Assembly (NCBI GenBank): GCA_964427285.1
Contig: CAYRTS010000014.1
Location: 1-55,555 of the forward strand
DNA: 55,555 nucleotides
Origin: SPCO01 sp964427285
Lineage (GTDB): Bacteria; Chloroflexota; Limnocylindria; Limnocylindrales; CSP1-4
Reading direction: 5' to 3'
A program made the translations under genes and the position numbers. Of the stretch, positions 42,472 through 50,750 are shown piece after piece. Under the pieces are notes generated by a model that worked only from the letters and a program-made list of their open reading frames with translations, was not told the origin of the DNA and ran no database searches. The stretch's first letter is position 1. Each line of letters starts with the position of its first letter.

Positions 42472-43616
42472 CGACCTCGTTCCGCCGCTTCGCCGAGTCG
42501 TCCAGCCGATCCCGCCGGCATTTCCATGGCCGCCACTTCGCCGACCGCGCCGCGCTGCGGGTGGGGCCGAGCGCTGGGCGGTAGTTGCTGCCACACGAAA
42601 TACGTCGGGTCCACCAGCTGACGCAGAATCGTTGGGATGATCTCCCTGTACGCACCCAGTAGCCCGCGGTAGGGGGCGGGAATGTCGTAGCCGATCTCCC
42701 CGCGCAGTTCTGGGAGCCTGTGATAGGGCACCATCGGGAACATGTGATGCTCCACGTGGTAGTTCATGTTCGAGTAGATGAACCGAAACACCCGGTTGAA
42801 ATCGATGGTCCGGCTGTTCAGTCGGTGATCAAGGACGTCCTCGCCAAGGCCTGAATGCTGGGTAAGGCTGAACAGGATGGCGAGCCAACATCCGTACAGG
42901 CGCGGCAGGCCGACATACATCGCTGGCAGGATCGACCCGGTGCCGATGCAGGCGGCCAGCGTGGCGCCGTACACGACGAGCGAGATCCGCGCGGTGCGCG
43001 CGACCTTGTAGCGCTCCGCCTCGGGTACATACGTGCGCTCGTCGGGCGTCAGCCGGCCGGACGCGTGAAGGAACAGGTGAAAGAAGGCCACCGGCACGTC
43101 AACGATCCCGAACAGGTTCAGCACGATCTTCGCCAACCGCGGCGGGCGCATCGCCTGGATCTCGGGGTCCATGCCCACGATCAACGTGTCGGTGTGGTGT
43201 CTGAAATGGCTCCAGCGCCAGATGGTCGGATCTCGCATCATCATGAACGACCCAATCTGGTAGACGACGTCGTTCAGCGAGCGGGTCTTGAACGCCGTGC
43301 CGTGCCCGCACTCGTGCCAACGCGAATCCGCCGCCGAGCCGTACAGGACGCCGTAGGCCAGGAAGAATGGGACCGCCAGCCAGCTCCCCCACAAGATGCC
43401 GCCGAGCACCCCGAAGACAGCCATGCCGCCGAGCCAGATGGCCGTGTCGCGAATCGCCGGTTGATCGGCGCGCTTCGTGAGCTCCTTCATTCGCGCGCGC
43501 GGGACGTCGGAGCTGTACCACTCCGCGCCGGCCAGGCCCTTGTCGACCGCTAGCTCGGCCTCGGGGCCGACGAGGCTGTAGTCGCGACCGCTAGCGCGTC
43601 TGAACAGGAATGCCAC
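42468..43616 (-). CDS. Three-His-box membrane di-iron oxygenase/desaturase
   Basis: This 382-residue membrane protein of the fatty-acid desaturase/hydroxylase superfamily has three His boxes: HECGH (101-105), HFRHH (137-141) and HVEHH (287-291), with an extra H254 in QHSGL. Hydrophobic pairs lie at about 60-95 and 165-250. Family members desaturate or hydroxylate lipids, alkanes or N-alkyl groups with O2. GTG 43616 has GGAGG upstream. With its own ferredoxin and reductase it forms a complete three-component system, set between two demethylase-like genes. Confidence 0.9.
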   Translation of the reverse strand: MAFLFRRASGRDYSLVGPEAELAVDKGLAGAEWYSSDVPRARMKELTKRADQPAIRDTAIWLGGMAVFGVLGGILWGSWLAVPFFLAYGVLYGSAADSRWHECGHGTAFKTRSLNDVVYQIGSFMMMRDPTIWRWSHFRHHTDTLIVGMDPEIQAMRPPRLAKIVLNLFGIVDVPVAFFHLFLHASGRLTPDERTYVPEAERYKVARTARISLVVYGATLAACIGTGSILPAMYVGLPRLYGCWLAILFSLTQHSGLGEDVLDHRLNSRTIDFNRVFRFIYSNMNYHVEHHMFPMVPYHRLPELRGEIGYDIPAPYRGLLGAYREIIPTILRQLVDPTYFVWQQLPPSARPHPQRGAVGEVAAMEMPAGSAGRLGEAAERGR

Positions 43617-43923
43617 ACCCGAACCCTCCTGAGCTTCCCGCCCGGCTCACGACCATCGGCCGATGGGTACGCCGACCAGCCGCCGGCGCAGCGCCACCTG
43701 CGCAACGCTGGTCCCTCCGAAGCGTGCCACACAAGGTGGGCTTCAAGCAAGCGCACCGCCAAGTTGGCGTACACGAGGTGACCTCCGGCTTGCGCGCCTC
43801 GTCGTGCGGCACCGTCGTCACGGACGTATCTGGACGCCATCAGCGCGAATCTGTCGAACGAAGCAGCACCGCTGCACCCGCTACCCTGACGGTTGCACCC
43901 TTGCAGCAGGAGTCACACGGACG
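43617..43923. promoter_or_regulatory. Divergent promoter region between di-iron oxygenase and second DMGDH-like gene
   Basis: No gene is supported here. Two notable palindromes occur: CCATCGGCCGATGG (43653-43666, perfect 14 bases) and CGCCAA-G-TTGGCG (43757-43769). Either could be the operator of a regulator controlling both directions. I find no confident -10/-35 pair. Confidence 0.45.
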
Positions 43924-46371
43924 ATGGTGGAGCACGCCCGGGCGGTGATCATCGGTGGCGGCGTCGGCGGGACGTCCATCGCCTATCACCTGGCAGAACG
44001 CGGCTGGACGGACATCATCCTGGTGGATCGCGCCGAGCTCACCAGCGGCTCGACCTTCCATTCCGCCGGCCTTGTTGGCCAGCTGCGCAGCTCCGTGACC
44101 CTCACGAAAATGATGATGTACGGCGCCGACCTGTACCGGCGCCTGAAGGCGGAGACTGGCGCGGATCCGTCGTGGCATGAGGTGGGATCGCTGCGGCTGG
44201 CGTCCAGCAAGGCCCGGATGGAGGAGCTCGAACGCCAGGCTGGCTGGGCCAAGACCTTCGGACTGCCGCTCGACCTGATCACCGCGAAGGAGGCGCAGGA
44301 CCGGTTCCCGCTGATGTCTACCGACGGCGTCCTGGGTGCGGTCTGGTTGCCGACGGACGGCTGGCTGGACCCGACCGGCCTCGCGCTCGCGTTGGCGGCG
44401 GGGGCCCGTGCTCGCGGCGTCGGGATCCGCACCCAGACTCGCGTTGTGGAGATCGGCGAGGAGCGCGGCCGGGTCACCGGCGTGACGGTTGAGCACAAGG
44501 GCGAGCGCCACGAGATCCGCGCCGAGGTGGTCGTCAACGCAGGCGGCATGTTCGCGCCGGAGATCGGGCGGATGGTCGGCGTCAACGTCCCGATCATTCC
44601 CATGGCCCACGAGTACGTCTTCACCGAGCCGATCGAGGGCGTGCATGCCGGCCTCCCCCAGCTGCGCGACCCGGACAACCTGGTCTACTTCCGCGAGGAG
44701 GTCGGTGGGTTGTGCATGGGCGGCTACGAGCGGACGCCCGCCCCATGGTCGCTCGATGGGATCCCGGCCGACTTCAACGGGAAACTGCTCGCCCCCGACT
44801 GGCCGCGTTTCGCCGAGATCATGGACGGCGCGGTCCGGCGGGTGCCGGCGATCGGTGATGCCGGGATCAACCGGATGATCAACGGCCCGGAGGGGTTCAC
44901 GCCGGACAATGAGTTCATCCTCGGCGAGAGCGAGGTGCGTGGCTTCTGGGTGGCGGCCGGCTTCTCCGCCCACGGGATCGCCGGTGCCGGTGGGATCGGG
45001 CGCCAGGTCGCGAGCTGGATCGTCGACGGCCAGCCGGAGCTCGATCTCTGGAAGATGGATATCCGCCGGTTCGGGGCGGCCTATCGATCGCCCACCTACA
45101 CGCTGGCCCGCGCGGTCGAGAACTACGCGACCTACTACGACATTCACTACCCGAACGAGGAACGCCGGGCCGGCCGCCCGCTGCGAACCTCACCGACCTA
45201 CGACATCCTGGCGGGGCTCGGTGCCGCGTTTGGCGAGAAGTCCGGCTGGGAACGCCCGAACTGGTTCGAGTCGAACGCTGCCGCGGGTGACGAAAGCCTC
45301 AGGCCGAGGGGCTGGGCGGGGATGCACTGGTCACCGGCGATCGGCGCGGAGGCACTGGCCACCAGGCGGACGGCCGGGCTGTTTGACGAGACCTCGTTCG
45401 CGAAGCTCCAGGTGGCGGGGCTGGGCGCGACGGCGTTCCTTGGTCGCATGTGCGCCAACGAGATCGATCGCCCGGTCGGTTCGATCGTCTACACCCAGCT
45501 GCTCGATCGACGCGGCGGGATCCAGGCGGACCTGACGGTCACGCGCCTGGCCGACGACCTGTACCTGCTCGTCACGGGCACGGCGGTGGGCAACCACGAT
45601 GCCGCCTGGCTCCGCCAGCATCTGCCGGATGATGGTTCGGTGACCCTCCGTGACGTGACTGCCAGCCGGGTCTGCTTCGGGCTGTGGGGGCCGCGGGCGC
45701 GCGACATCCTCGCGTCCGTCACGCGGGACGACATCTCCGACTCCGGCTTCCCGTACCTGACGGCGCAAGAGATCACCGTCGGCTCCGTGCCGGTCCTCGC
45801 ACTGCGCGTGACCTACGTGGGCGAGCTCGGCTGGGAGCTGTACGCGCCCACCGAGTACGGCCGTGTGCTGTGGACCACGCTGTGGGACGCTGGCGCACCG
45901 CATGGGATGGTCGCCGCCGGTTACCGGGCGATCGATGCGCTCCGCCTGGAAAAGGGCTATCGAGTCTGGTCGAGCGACATCACGCCCGATGAGACGCCGT
46001 ATGACGCCGGTCTCGGGTTCGCCGTGGCGCTCGACAAGGGGATCGACTTCCTCGGCCGCGAGGCGCTGGTCGCCGCGAAGGCCGCGGGTCCACGCAAGCG
46101 GCTGCGTTGCCTCGTCCTCGACGATCCGCGCTCCGTCTGTCTCGGTAACGAGCCGGTCCGGGTCGGCGGCGACGCTGGCGAGATTGTCGGCCGGGTGACC
46201 TCGGGCGGCTACGGCTTCGCCGTGGAGCGCTCGATCGCCTATGCCTACCTCCCGCCCGACCGTGCGGCGATCGGAACCCGCGGCCACGTGGAGGTCTTCG
46301 GGGATTGGATCGGGTTCCAGGTTGCGCGCGAGCCGCTGTGGGACCCGGGAAGCGGGAGGATTCGCGCATGA
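43924..46371 (+). CDS. Dimethylglycine/sarcosine dehydrogenase-like flavoprotein with GcvT domain (2)
   Basis: This 815-residue protein has the same two-domain layout as its relative at 36581: a FAD domain from GGGVGGTSIAYHLA and a C-terminal GcvT-like domain (TYVGELGWELYAP, AIDALRLEKGYRVWSSDI). STFHSAGLV keeps His46, the residue that binds FAD covalently in dimethylglycine and sarcosine dehydrogenases. It would oxidise an N-methyl group and transfer the C1 unit to folate. The ATG follows AGGAG by 11 bases. The stop overlaps the next ATG (ATGA). Confidence 0.9.
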   Translation: MVEHARAVIIGGGVGGTSIAYHLAERGWTDIILVDRAELTSGSTFHSAGLVGQLRSSVTLTKMMMYGADLYRRLKAETGADPSWHEVGSLRLASSKARMEELERQAGWAKTFGLPLDLITAKEAQDRFPLMSTDGVLGAVWLPTDGWLDPTGLALALAAGARARGVGIRTQTRVVEIGEERGRVTGVTVEHKGERHEIRAEVVVNAGGMFAPEIGRMVGVNVPIIPMAHEYVFTEPIEGVHAGLPQLRDPDNLVYFREEVGGLCMGGYERTPAPWSLDGIPADFNGKLLAPDWPRFAEIMDGAVRRVPAIGDAGINRMINGPEGFTPDNEFILGESEVRGFWVAAGFSAHGIAGAGGIGRQVASWIVDGQPELDLWKMDIRRFGAAYRSPTYTLARAVENYATYYDIHYPNEERRAGRPLRTSPTYDILAGLGAAFGEKSGWERPNWFESNAAAGDESLRPRGWAGMHWSPAIGAEALATRRTAGLFDETSFAKLQVAGLGATAFLGRMCANEIDRPVGSIVYTQLLDRRGGIQADLTVTRLADDLYLLVTGTAVGNHDAAWLRQHLPDDGSVTLRDVTASRVCFGLWGPRARDILASVTRDDISDSGFPYLTAQEITVGSVPVLALRVTYVGELGWELYAPTEYGRVLWTTLWDAGAPHGMVAAGYRAIDALRLEKGYRVWSSDITPDETPYDAGLGFAVALDKGIDFLGREALVAAKAAGPRKRLRCLVLDDPRSVCLGNEPVRVGGDAGEIVGRVTSGGYGFAVERSIAYAYLPPDRAAIGTRGHVEVFGDWIGFQVAREPLWDPGSGRIRA

Positions 46372-47180
46372 CGCCGCATGCCACCGAAGCGGAACTCGAG
46401 GCCTGGCTGGCGTTCGCCAAGGCTTGCTGCGACGAGGCGGACGAGCTGGCGCTGCGCCATTTCCGGCGCGACATGGTGATCGAAACCAAGCCGGATCGGA
46501 CCTTTGTGACGGAAGCCGATCAGGCCATTGAACGCCGAATCCGTGACCGTATCGCGGCCGAGTATCCCGATCACGGGATCGTCGGTGAGGAGTTCGGTGC
46601 CGAGGCCGGCGCCGGGCGAATCCGCTGGTTCATCGATCCGATCGACGGCACGCACAATTTCATGCGCGGGATCCCGCTGTTTGGCACGCTGCTTGGGCTC
46701 GAAGTTGACGGTGAACTCCAGGTCGGGGTGATGAGTGCGCCGGCGCTCGGTGGTCGCTGGTTCGCCCGACGGGGTGGGGGAGCCTGGGCGACCGTGGCGG
46801 TCGGCCCGGATGCGGGGCAGCGGCGGCGGATCGGCGTTTCGAGGGTGACGGCGCTCGCCGACGCCCATCTGCTCTACGGATCGCCCCGGGAGATCGAGGA
46901 GAGCGGTGTCGCGCCCGGGTTCGCTGCATTGGTCGGCGACGTCTGGCGCGATCGCGGATTTGGCGATTTCTGGGGCTACGCGCTGGTCGCGGAAGGGGCC
47001 GCGGAGGCCATGGTCGAGGTCGGCCCCAAGAGCTGGGACCTGGCCGCCCCGCTCGTCATCGTCGAGGAGGCCGGGGGTCGGCTGACCGATCTACGCGGGG
47101 AACGGACGATTCACTCCGGCACCGTTCTAGCGACCAACGGGCCGCTCCACGCCGAGGTGCTCGCGCGTCTGCGAGGCTGA
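46368..47180 (+). CDS. Inositol monophosphatase-family phosphatase
   Basis: This 270-residue protein has the IMPase metal motifs: GEEFG (about residues 73-77), WFIDPIDGTHNFMRG (about 88-102) and WDLAAPLVIVEEAGG near the C-terminus. Family members include inositol-1-phosphatase and histidinol-phosphatase HisN. It overlaps the DMGDH-like gene by ATGA. With two choline-kinase-like genes nearby, a phosphorylated amino-alcohol substrate is conceivable but unproven. Confidence 0.9.
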   Translation: MTPHATEAELEAWLAFAKACCDEADELALRHFRRDMVIETKPDRTFVTEADQAIERRIRDRIAAEYPDHGIVGEEFGAEAGAGRIRWFIDPIDGTHNFMRGIPLFGTLLGLEVDGELQVGVMSAPALGGRWFARRGGGAWATVAVGPDAGQRRRIGVSRVTALADAHLLYGSPREIEESGVAPGFAALVGDVWRDRGFGDFWGYALVAEGAAEAMVEVGPKSWDLAAPLVIVEEAGGRLTDLRGERTIHSGTVLATNGPLHAEVLARLRG

Positions 47181-47231
47181 GCTGACATCAGCCACCAAGT
47201 GATCCGCCTTGGCCGGATTCCGTTGCTGGCC

Positions 47232-48566
47232 TCACGCCTCGGCGGCGGCCAGGCTTGCTTCGAGGATCTCCAGTGCCTGGTCCACCTCGGCGGCGGTCGT
47301 GACGAGTGGCGGGATGATCCGGCTGACGTTCCCGTATGAGCCGGCCGACAGGACGATCAGCTTCCGGTCCAAAGCGCCGGCGATGACCCGCTTCGCCAGG
47401 TCCGCGTCCGGTGCGCGCCCATCGCCCGCCCCCGGTTTCACGAACTCCATGGCGACCATGCAGCCGAGGCCGCGGACATCACCGATGGCGGGATGGTCCG
47501 CCTGGAGTTCCCGGAGGCCGCCGGCAAGCTGTGCGCCGCGCGCCCGGGCGTTGGCGATCAGGTCCTCGTCCTCGATCACGTCAAGGGTCGCCAGCGCGGC
47601 CGCGCACGAGACGACGTTGCCGCCGTAGGTACCGCCATGGGTCCCCGGTTGCCAGGCGGCCATCAATTCCGAGCGCGCCACGATCCCGGACAGCGGCATG
47701 CCCGAGGCGATCCCCTTGGCGATGACCAGGATGTCCGGCTCCACGTCCCAGTGCTGGACCGCGAACATCTCCCCGGTTCGCCCGAAGCCCGTCTGCACCT
47801 CGTCCGCGATCAGCAGGATCTTGTGCTCGCGGGTGATCTCGCGAAGACGGGGCAGGAACCCGGGCGGCGGGACGACATAGCCACCTTCCCCCTGGACCGG
47901 TTCCACGATGATCGCGGCCACGCGGTTCGGGTAGATGACCTGGTGGAAGAGGAGGTCCAGTTCGGCTTCCCAGTCGCAGGAACAATTGGCATCCGGCGCG
48001 TGTGAGCCGCCCGCCGCCCGGTAGCAGTACGGGAACTTGGTGTGGTAGACGCTTCCGGGCAGAGGCTCGAAGGCGGCCCGGTAGACGTCCTTCGCGGTCG
48101 TGAGGGCCATCGTCTGGGCGGTCCGGCCGTGGAAGCCGCCGCGGAAGCTGATGATGACCGGCCGCCCGGTCGCGACCCGGGCCAGCTTGACGGCCGCTTC
48201 AACCGCCTCCGCACCCGAGTTGGACAGGAAGGCGCCCCACGGACCGCCGGGGAGCAACCCGGCAAGTCGCTCGTAGAGCCGCAGGCCGGGCTCGTGGAAG
48301 ACGATGTTCTGCTGGCCGTGGAGGAGTTTCGCAGCCTGGGCCTGGATGGCCGCGACCACCCGCGGGTGGGCGTGGCCGGTGTTCGTCACGCCGATCCCCG
48401 ATGAGTAGTCCAGAAACCGCTCCCCGTCCCGGGTGATCAGCCACGAACCCTCGCCGCGGTCCACGTCCAGGTTGGTGATCCGGCCCCAGACCGGGGGCAC
48501 CACGGAGTGGTCTGGTAGGAGACCGGCAGAGGTGGGGGCCCGCGCGTCACGATCCAGGGTGGTCAT
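47232..48566 (-). CDS. Class III aminotransferase (4-aminobutyrate aminotransferase-like)
   Basis: This 444-residue PLP enzyme has LSNSGAEAVEAAVKLAR (cofactor phosphate loop), the PLP-ring Asp255 in IADEVQTGFGRTG and the Schiff-base Lys284 in IAKGIASGMPLS. The pattern is that of GABA/ornithine-type aminotransferases. ATG 48566 is preceded by GAGGAG at a 10-base spacing. It converges with the phosphatase gene across 51 bases. It may handle an amine or omega-amino acid from the surrounding amine pathway. Confidence 0.93.
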   Translation of the reverse strand: MTTLDRDARAPTSAGLLPDHSVVPPVWGRITNLDVDRGEGSWLITRDGERFLDYSSGIGVTNTGHAHPRVVAAIQAQAAKLLHGQQNIVFHEPGLRLYERLAGLLPGGPWGAFLSNSGAEAVEAAVKLARVATGRPVIISFRGGFHGRTAQTMALTTAKDVYRAAFEPLPGSVYHTKFPYCYRAAGGSHAPDANCSCDWEAELDLLFHQVIYPNRVAAIIVEPVQGEGGYVVPPPGFLPRLREITREHKILLIADEVQTGFGRTGEMFAVQHWDVEPDILVIAKGIASGMPLSGIVARSELMAAWQPGTHGGTYGGNVVSCAAALATLDVIEDEDLIANARARGAQLAGGLRELQADHPAIGDVRGLGCMVAMEFVKPGAGDGRAPDADLAKRVIAGALDRKLIVLSAGSYGNVSRIIPPLVTTAAEVDQALEILEASLAAAEA

Positions 48567-48787
48567 GGCGTCATCACTCCTCGATGCTCGCGGGTTTCGG
48601 CATGGCCGTCTGCCAGCGCTTCAACGCGGGCGTTTGTTCGCAGATGGTACTCAAGCGGCGGGTGAGTGATCGGCGCTGGCTGGTGCAGCTCGACCATAGG
48701 CGAATCCGGCGGAGGGCGCTAGGATATCGACGCCTCCGCTGACAGAACCCAGCCCTTGTGCCGCCACTCAAGAGGACGCCACCGCCC

Positions 48788-49867
48788 ATGATCGCCCTCA
48801 CCCATGACGCTGTCATCGACGCCATGCGGACCGTCCAGGAACCCGAGCTCGGGCGCGACCTGATTACCCTCGATATGGTCAAGAACGTCGAGATCAATGG
48901 CTCGTCCCTGAGCATGACGATCGAGCTGACGACGCCGGCCTGCCCGCTCAAGGACGAAATTGAACGGACCTCCCGGGCAGCGCTCAGCGCGATCGGTGTC
49001 ACGAGTGTCCAGATCGCGTGGGGCGCGATGGTCCGGCGTGCGCAGCCGCGTCAGGCTGAGCAGCTCGTGCCGGGGGTCAAGAACATCATCGCCGTCGCCT
49101 CGGGCAAGGGCGGTGTTGGCAAGAGCACGGTCAGCGTCAACCTGGCCGTCGCGCTGGCCCAGGCGGGTGCCACGGTCGGGTTGCTCGACGGCGACATCAC
49201 CGGCCCAAACATCCCGCTGATGATGGGTCTTGAGGGTCAGCCCAAGGCGAGCGCTAATAACAAGATCACCCCGCTCGAGCGCTACGGCGTCAAGACCATC
49301 TCGATCCAGTTCTTCGTGCCGGAGGGCCAGCCGATCGTGTGGCGCGGGCCGCTGATTGGTGGGGCGATCCAGCAGTTCCTCCGCGATGTCGACTGGGGCG
49401 ACCTGGATTACCTCGTGATTGACCTGCCGCCCGGCACCTCTGACGCTCAGCTGACGCTGGCCCAGGCCGTGCCGATCTCCGGCGCGGTGCTCGTGACCAC
49501 GCCACAGGAAGTGTCCCTCGCCGACGTCGGCAAGGCGCTCGCGATGTTCCAGCGGCTCAGCGTGCCGGTCATTGGGCTCGTCGAGAACATGACTGCCTTC
49601 GCGTGCCCGCATTGCGGCGAACACACCGAGATCTTTGGACGGGGCGGCGGCGAACGGTTCGCGAGCGCGCACGGGCTGGACTACCTCGGTGGCGTGCCGC
49701 TCGATGTCACTGTCCGCCAGGGAGGCGATGTCGGGGTTCCGGCGGTCGCCCAGCGAGAGCCAGGTCCGGCGGCAAAGGCCCTCACCGCGATCGCGCAGGG
49801 GGTGGCGGCCCGAATGAGTGTCCGCGCGGCCCAGAATGTCGGTCAGCCGGTCCTGACGATCTCCTGA
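48788..49867 (+). CDS. Mrp/ApbC iron-sulfur cluster carrier ATPase
   Basis: This 359-residue protein has an N-terminal MIP18/DUF59 domain (about residues 1-85), the deviant Walker A GKGGVGKST (106-114), the IDLPPGTSD switch (211-219) and CPHC (273-276) for the bridging cluster. Mrp/ApbC proteins carry Fe-S clusters to target proteins, useful where 2Fe-2S and Rieske proteins are abundant. ATG 48788 was chosen since it begins the DUF59 domain. A TAGGAT -10-like box lies at 48720-48725. The 3' end overlaps the convergent MBL gene by 25 bases. Confidence 0.94.
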   Translation: MIALTHDAVIDAMRTVQEPELGRDLITLDMVKNVEINGSSLSMTIELTTPACPLKDEIERTSRAALSAIGVTSVQIAWGAMVRRAQPRQAEQLVPGVKNIIAVASGKGGVGKSTVSVNLAVALAQAGATVGLLDGDITGPNIPLMMGLEGQPKASANNKITPLERYGVKTISIQFFVPEGQPIVWRGPLIGGAIQQFLRDVDWGDLDYLVIDLPPGTSDAQLTLAQAVPISGAVLVTTPQEVSLADVGKALAMFQRLSVPVIGLVENMTAFACPHCGEHTEIFGRGGGERFASAHGLDYLGGVPLDVTVRQGGDVGVPAVAQREPGPAAKALTAIAQGVAARMSVRAAQNVGQPVLTIS

Positions 49868-50676
49868 TCCGGGGGTCCGCTGAACGCCCCCGGCTGACCG
49901 GCCGACACGATCACCGTCAGCCCCGGGACCGCCGGGCGGATCCAGTCGCCAGCAGGGGCGCACATCGCCTCGAGTTCGCCCCTGCGAGCCGGCGGGTAAT
50001 GGACCAGCAGCGCCGATCGCACGCGGGCACGGGTGGCCATGTCGATGGCTTCCTCAGCGGTCAGGTGGCCGCGCTCCGCGTCGTCGTGGGCCGAATCTCG
50101 GAGCGCCGCCTCGATCAGCAGAAGATCGGCGCCGGTGACGAAGTCGACCACGCTGTCGCTTGGACCAGTGTCGCCCGTATAGGCCAGCCTCGCGCCATCG
50201 GGTGCGTCGACCGTGAGGCTCCAGGCCGGGACGTAGTGGCGACCGCGACTGAAGTGGATGACCAGGGGCCCGATCACCATGGGCTCGTCAGGGTCGTACT
50301 CGTCGATCGCATAGGCGTCGTCGAAGAACCCGACCCGCTCGGAAATCCCGGTTGCCAGGGCGTCAAGGCGCATCCGGCCGCCAGGCGGGAGGTGGACTCG
50401 CAGGGGATCGGCGGCCCTCTCGCCCCACGGGTAGAGATATCGCAGGCCGACCAGGTCGAGGGAATGGTCCGCGTGCATGTGGCCGATGACGACGGCGCTG
50501 AGCTTGTGCGGATCAAGCCGGTCCTGGAGGGACCGAATGACACCCTGGCCCGCATCGAGCAGCACGGCGGTGTCACCCCACTCGACGAGATAGCCGGCCG
50601 CGGCCGATTCGGGGTGGGGGACCGCGGTGCTGTTGCCGAGCACGGTCAGGCGCAACCGGGCTTGCGGGTCAGTCAT
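49843..50676 (-). CDS. RNase Z-like metallo-beta-lactamase protein
   Basis: This 277-residue MBL-fold protein has GHMHADHSLDLVG (metal ligands), LDAGQG, AYTGDTGPSD and a final LLVHYPPAR. The layout is that of ribonuclease Z/ElaC-like proteins, but it lacks an obvious exosite arm, so the substrate may be other than tRNA. ATG 50676 is one of three in-frame Met codons (50718, 50685, 50676) with no clear SD. The gene ends inside the 3' end of mrp on the other strand. Confidence 0.84.
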   Translation of the reverse strand: MTDPQARLRLTVLGNSTAVPHPESAAAGYLVEWGDTAVLLDAGQGVIRSLQDRLDPHKLSAVVIGHMHADHSLDLVGLRYLYPWGERAADPLRVHLPPGGRMRLDALATGISERVGFFDDAYAIDEYDPDEPMVIGPLVIHFSRGRHYVPAWSLTVDAPDGARLAYTGDTGPSDSVVDFVTGADLLLIEAALRDSAHDDAERGHLTAEEAIDMATRARVRSALLVHYPPARRGELEAMCAPAGDWIRPAVPGLTVIVSAGQPGAFSGPPDQEIVRTG

Positions 50677-50750
50677 GGCCGACATGCTACGGCCTGTGGG
50701 CCGTGCAGTGGTGCTCATGGGCGACGCATTTCCTGTCAGGCATCGGACAG

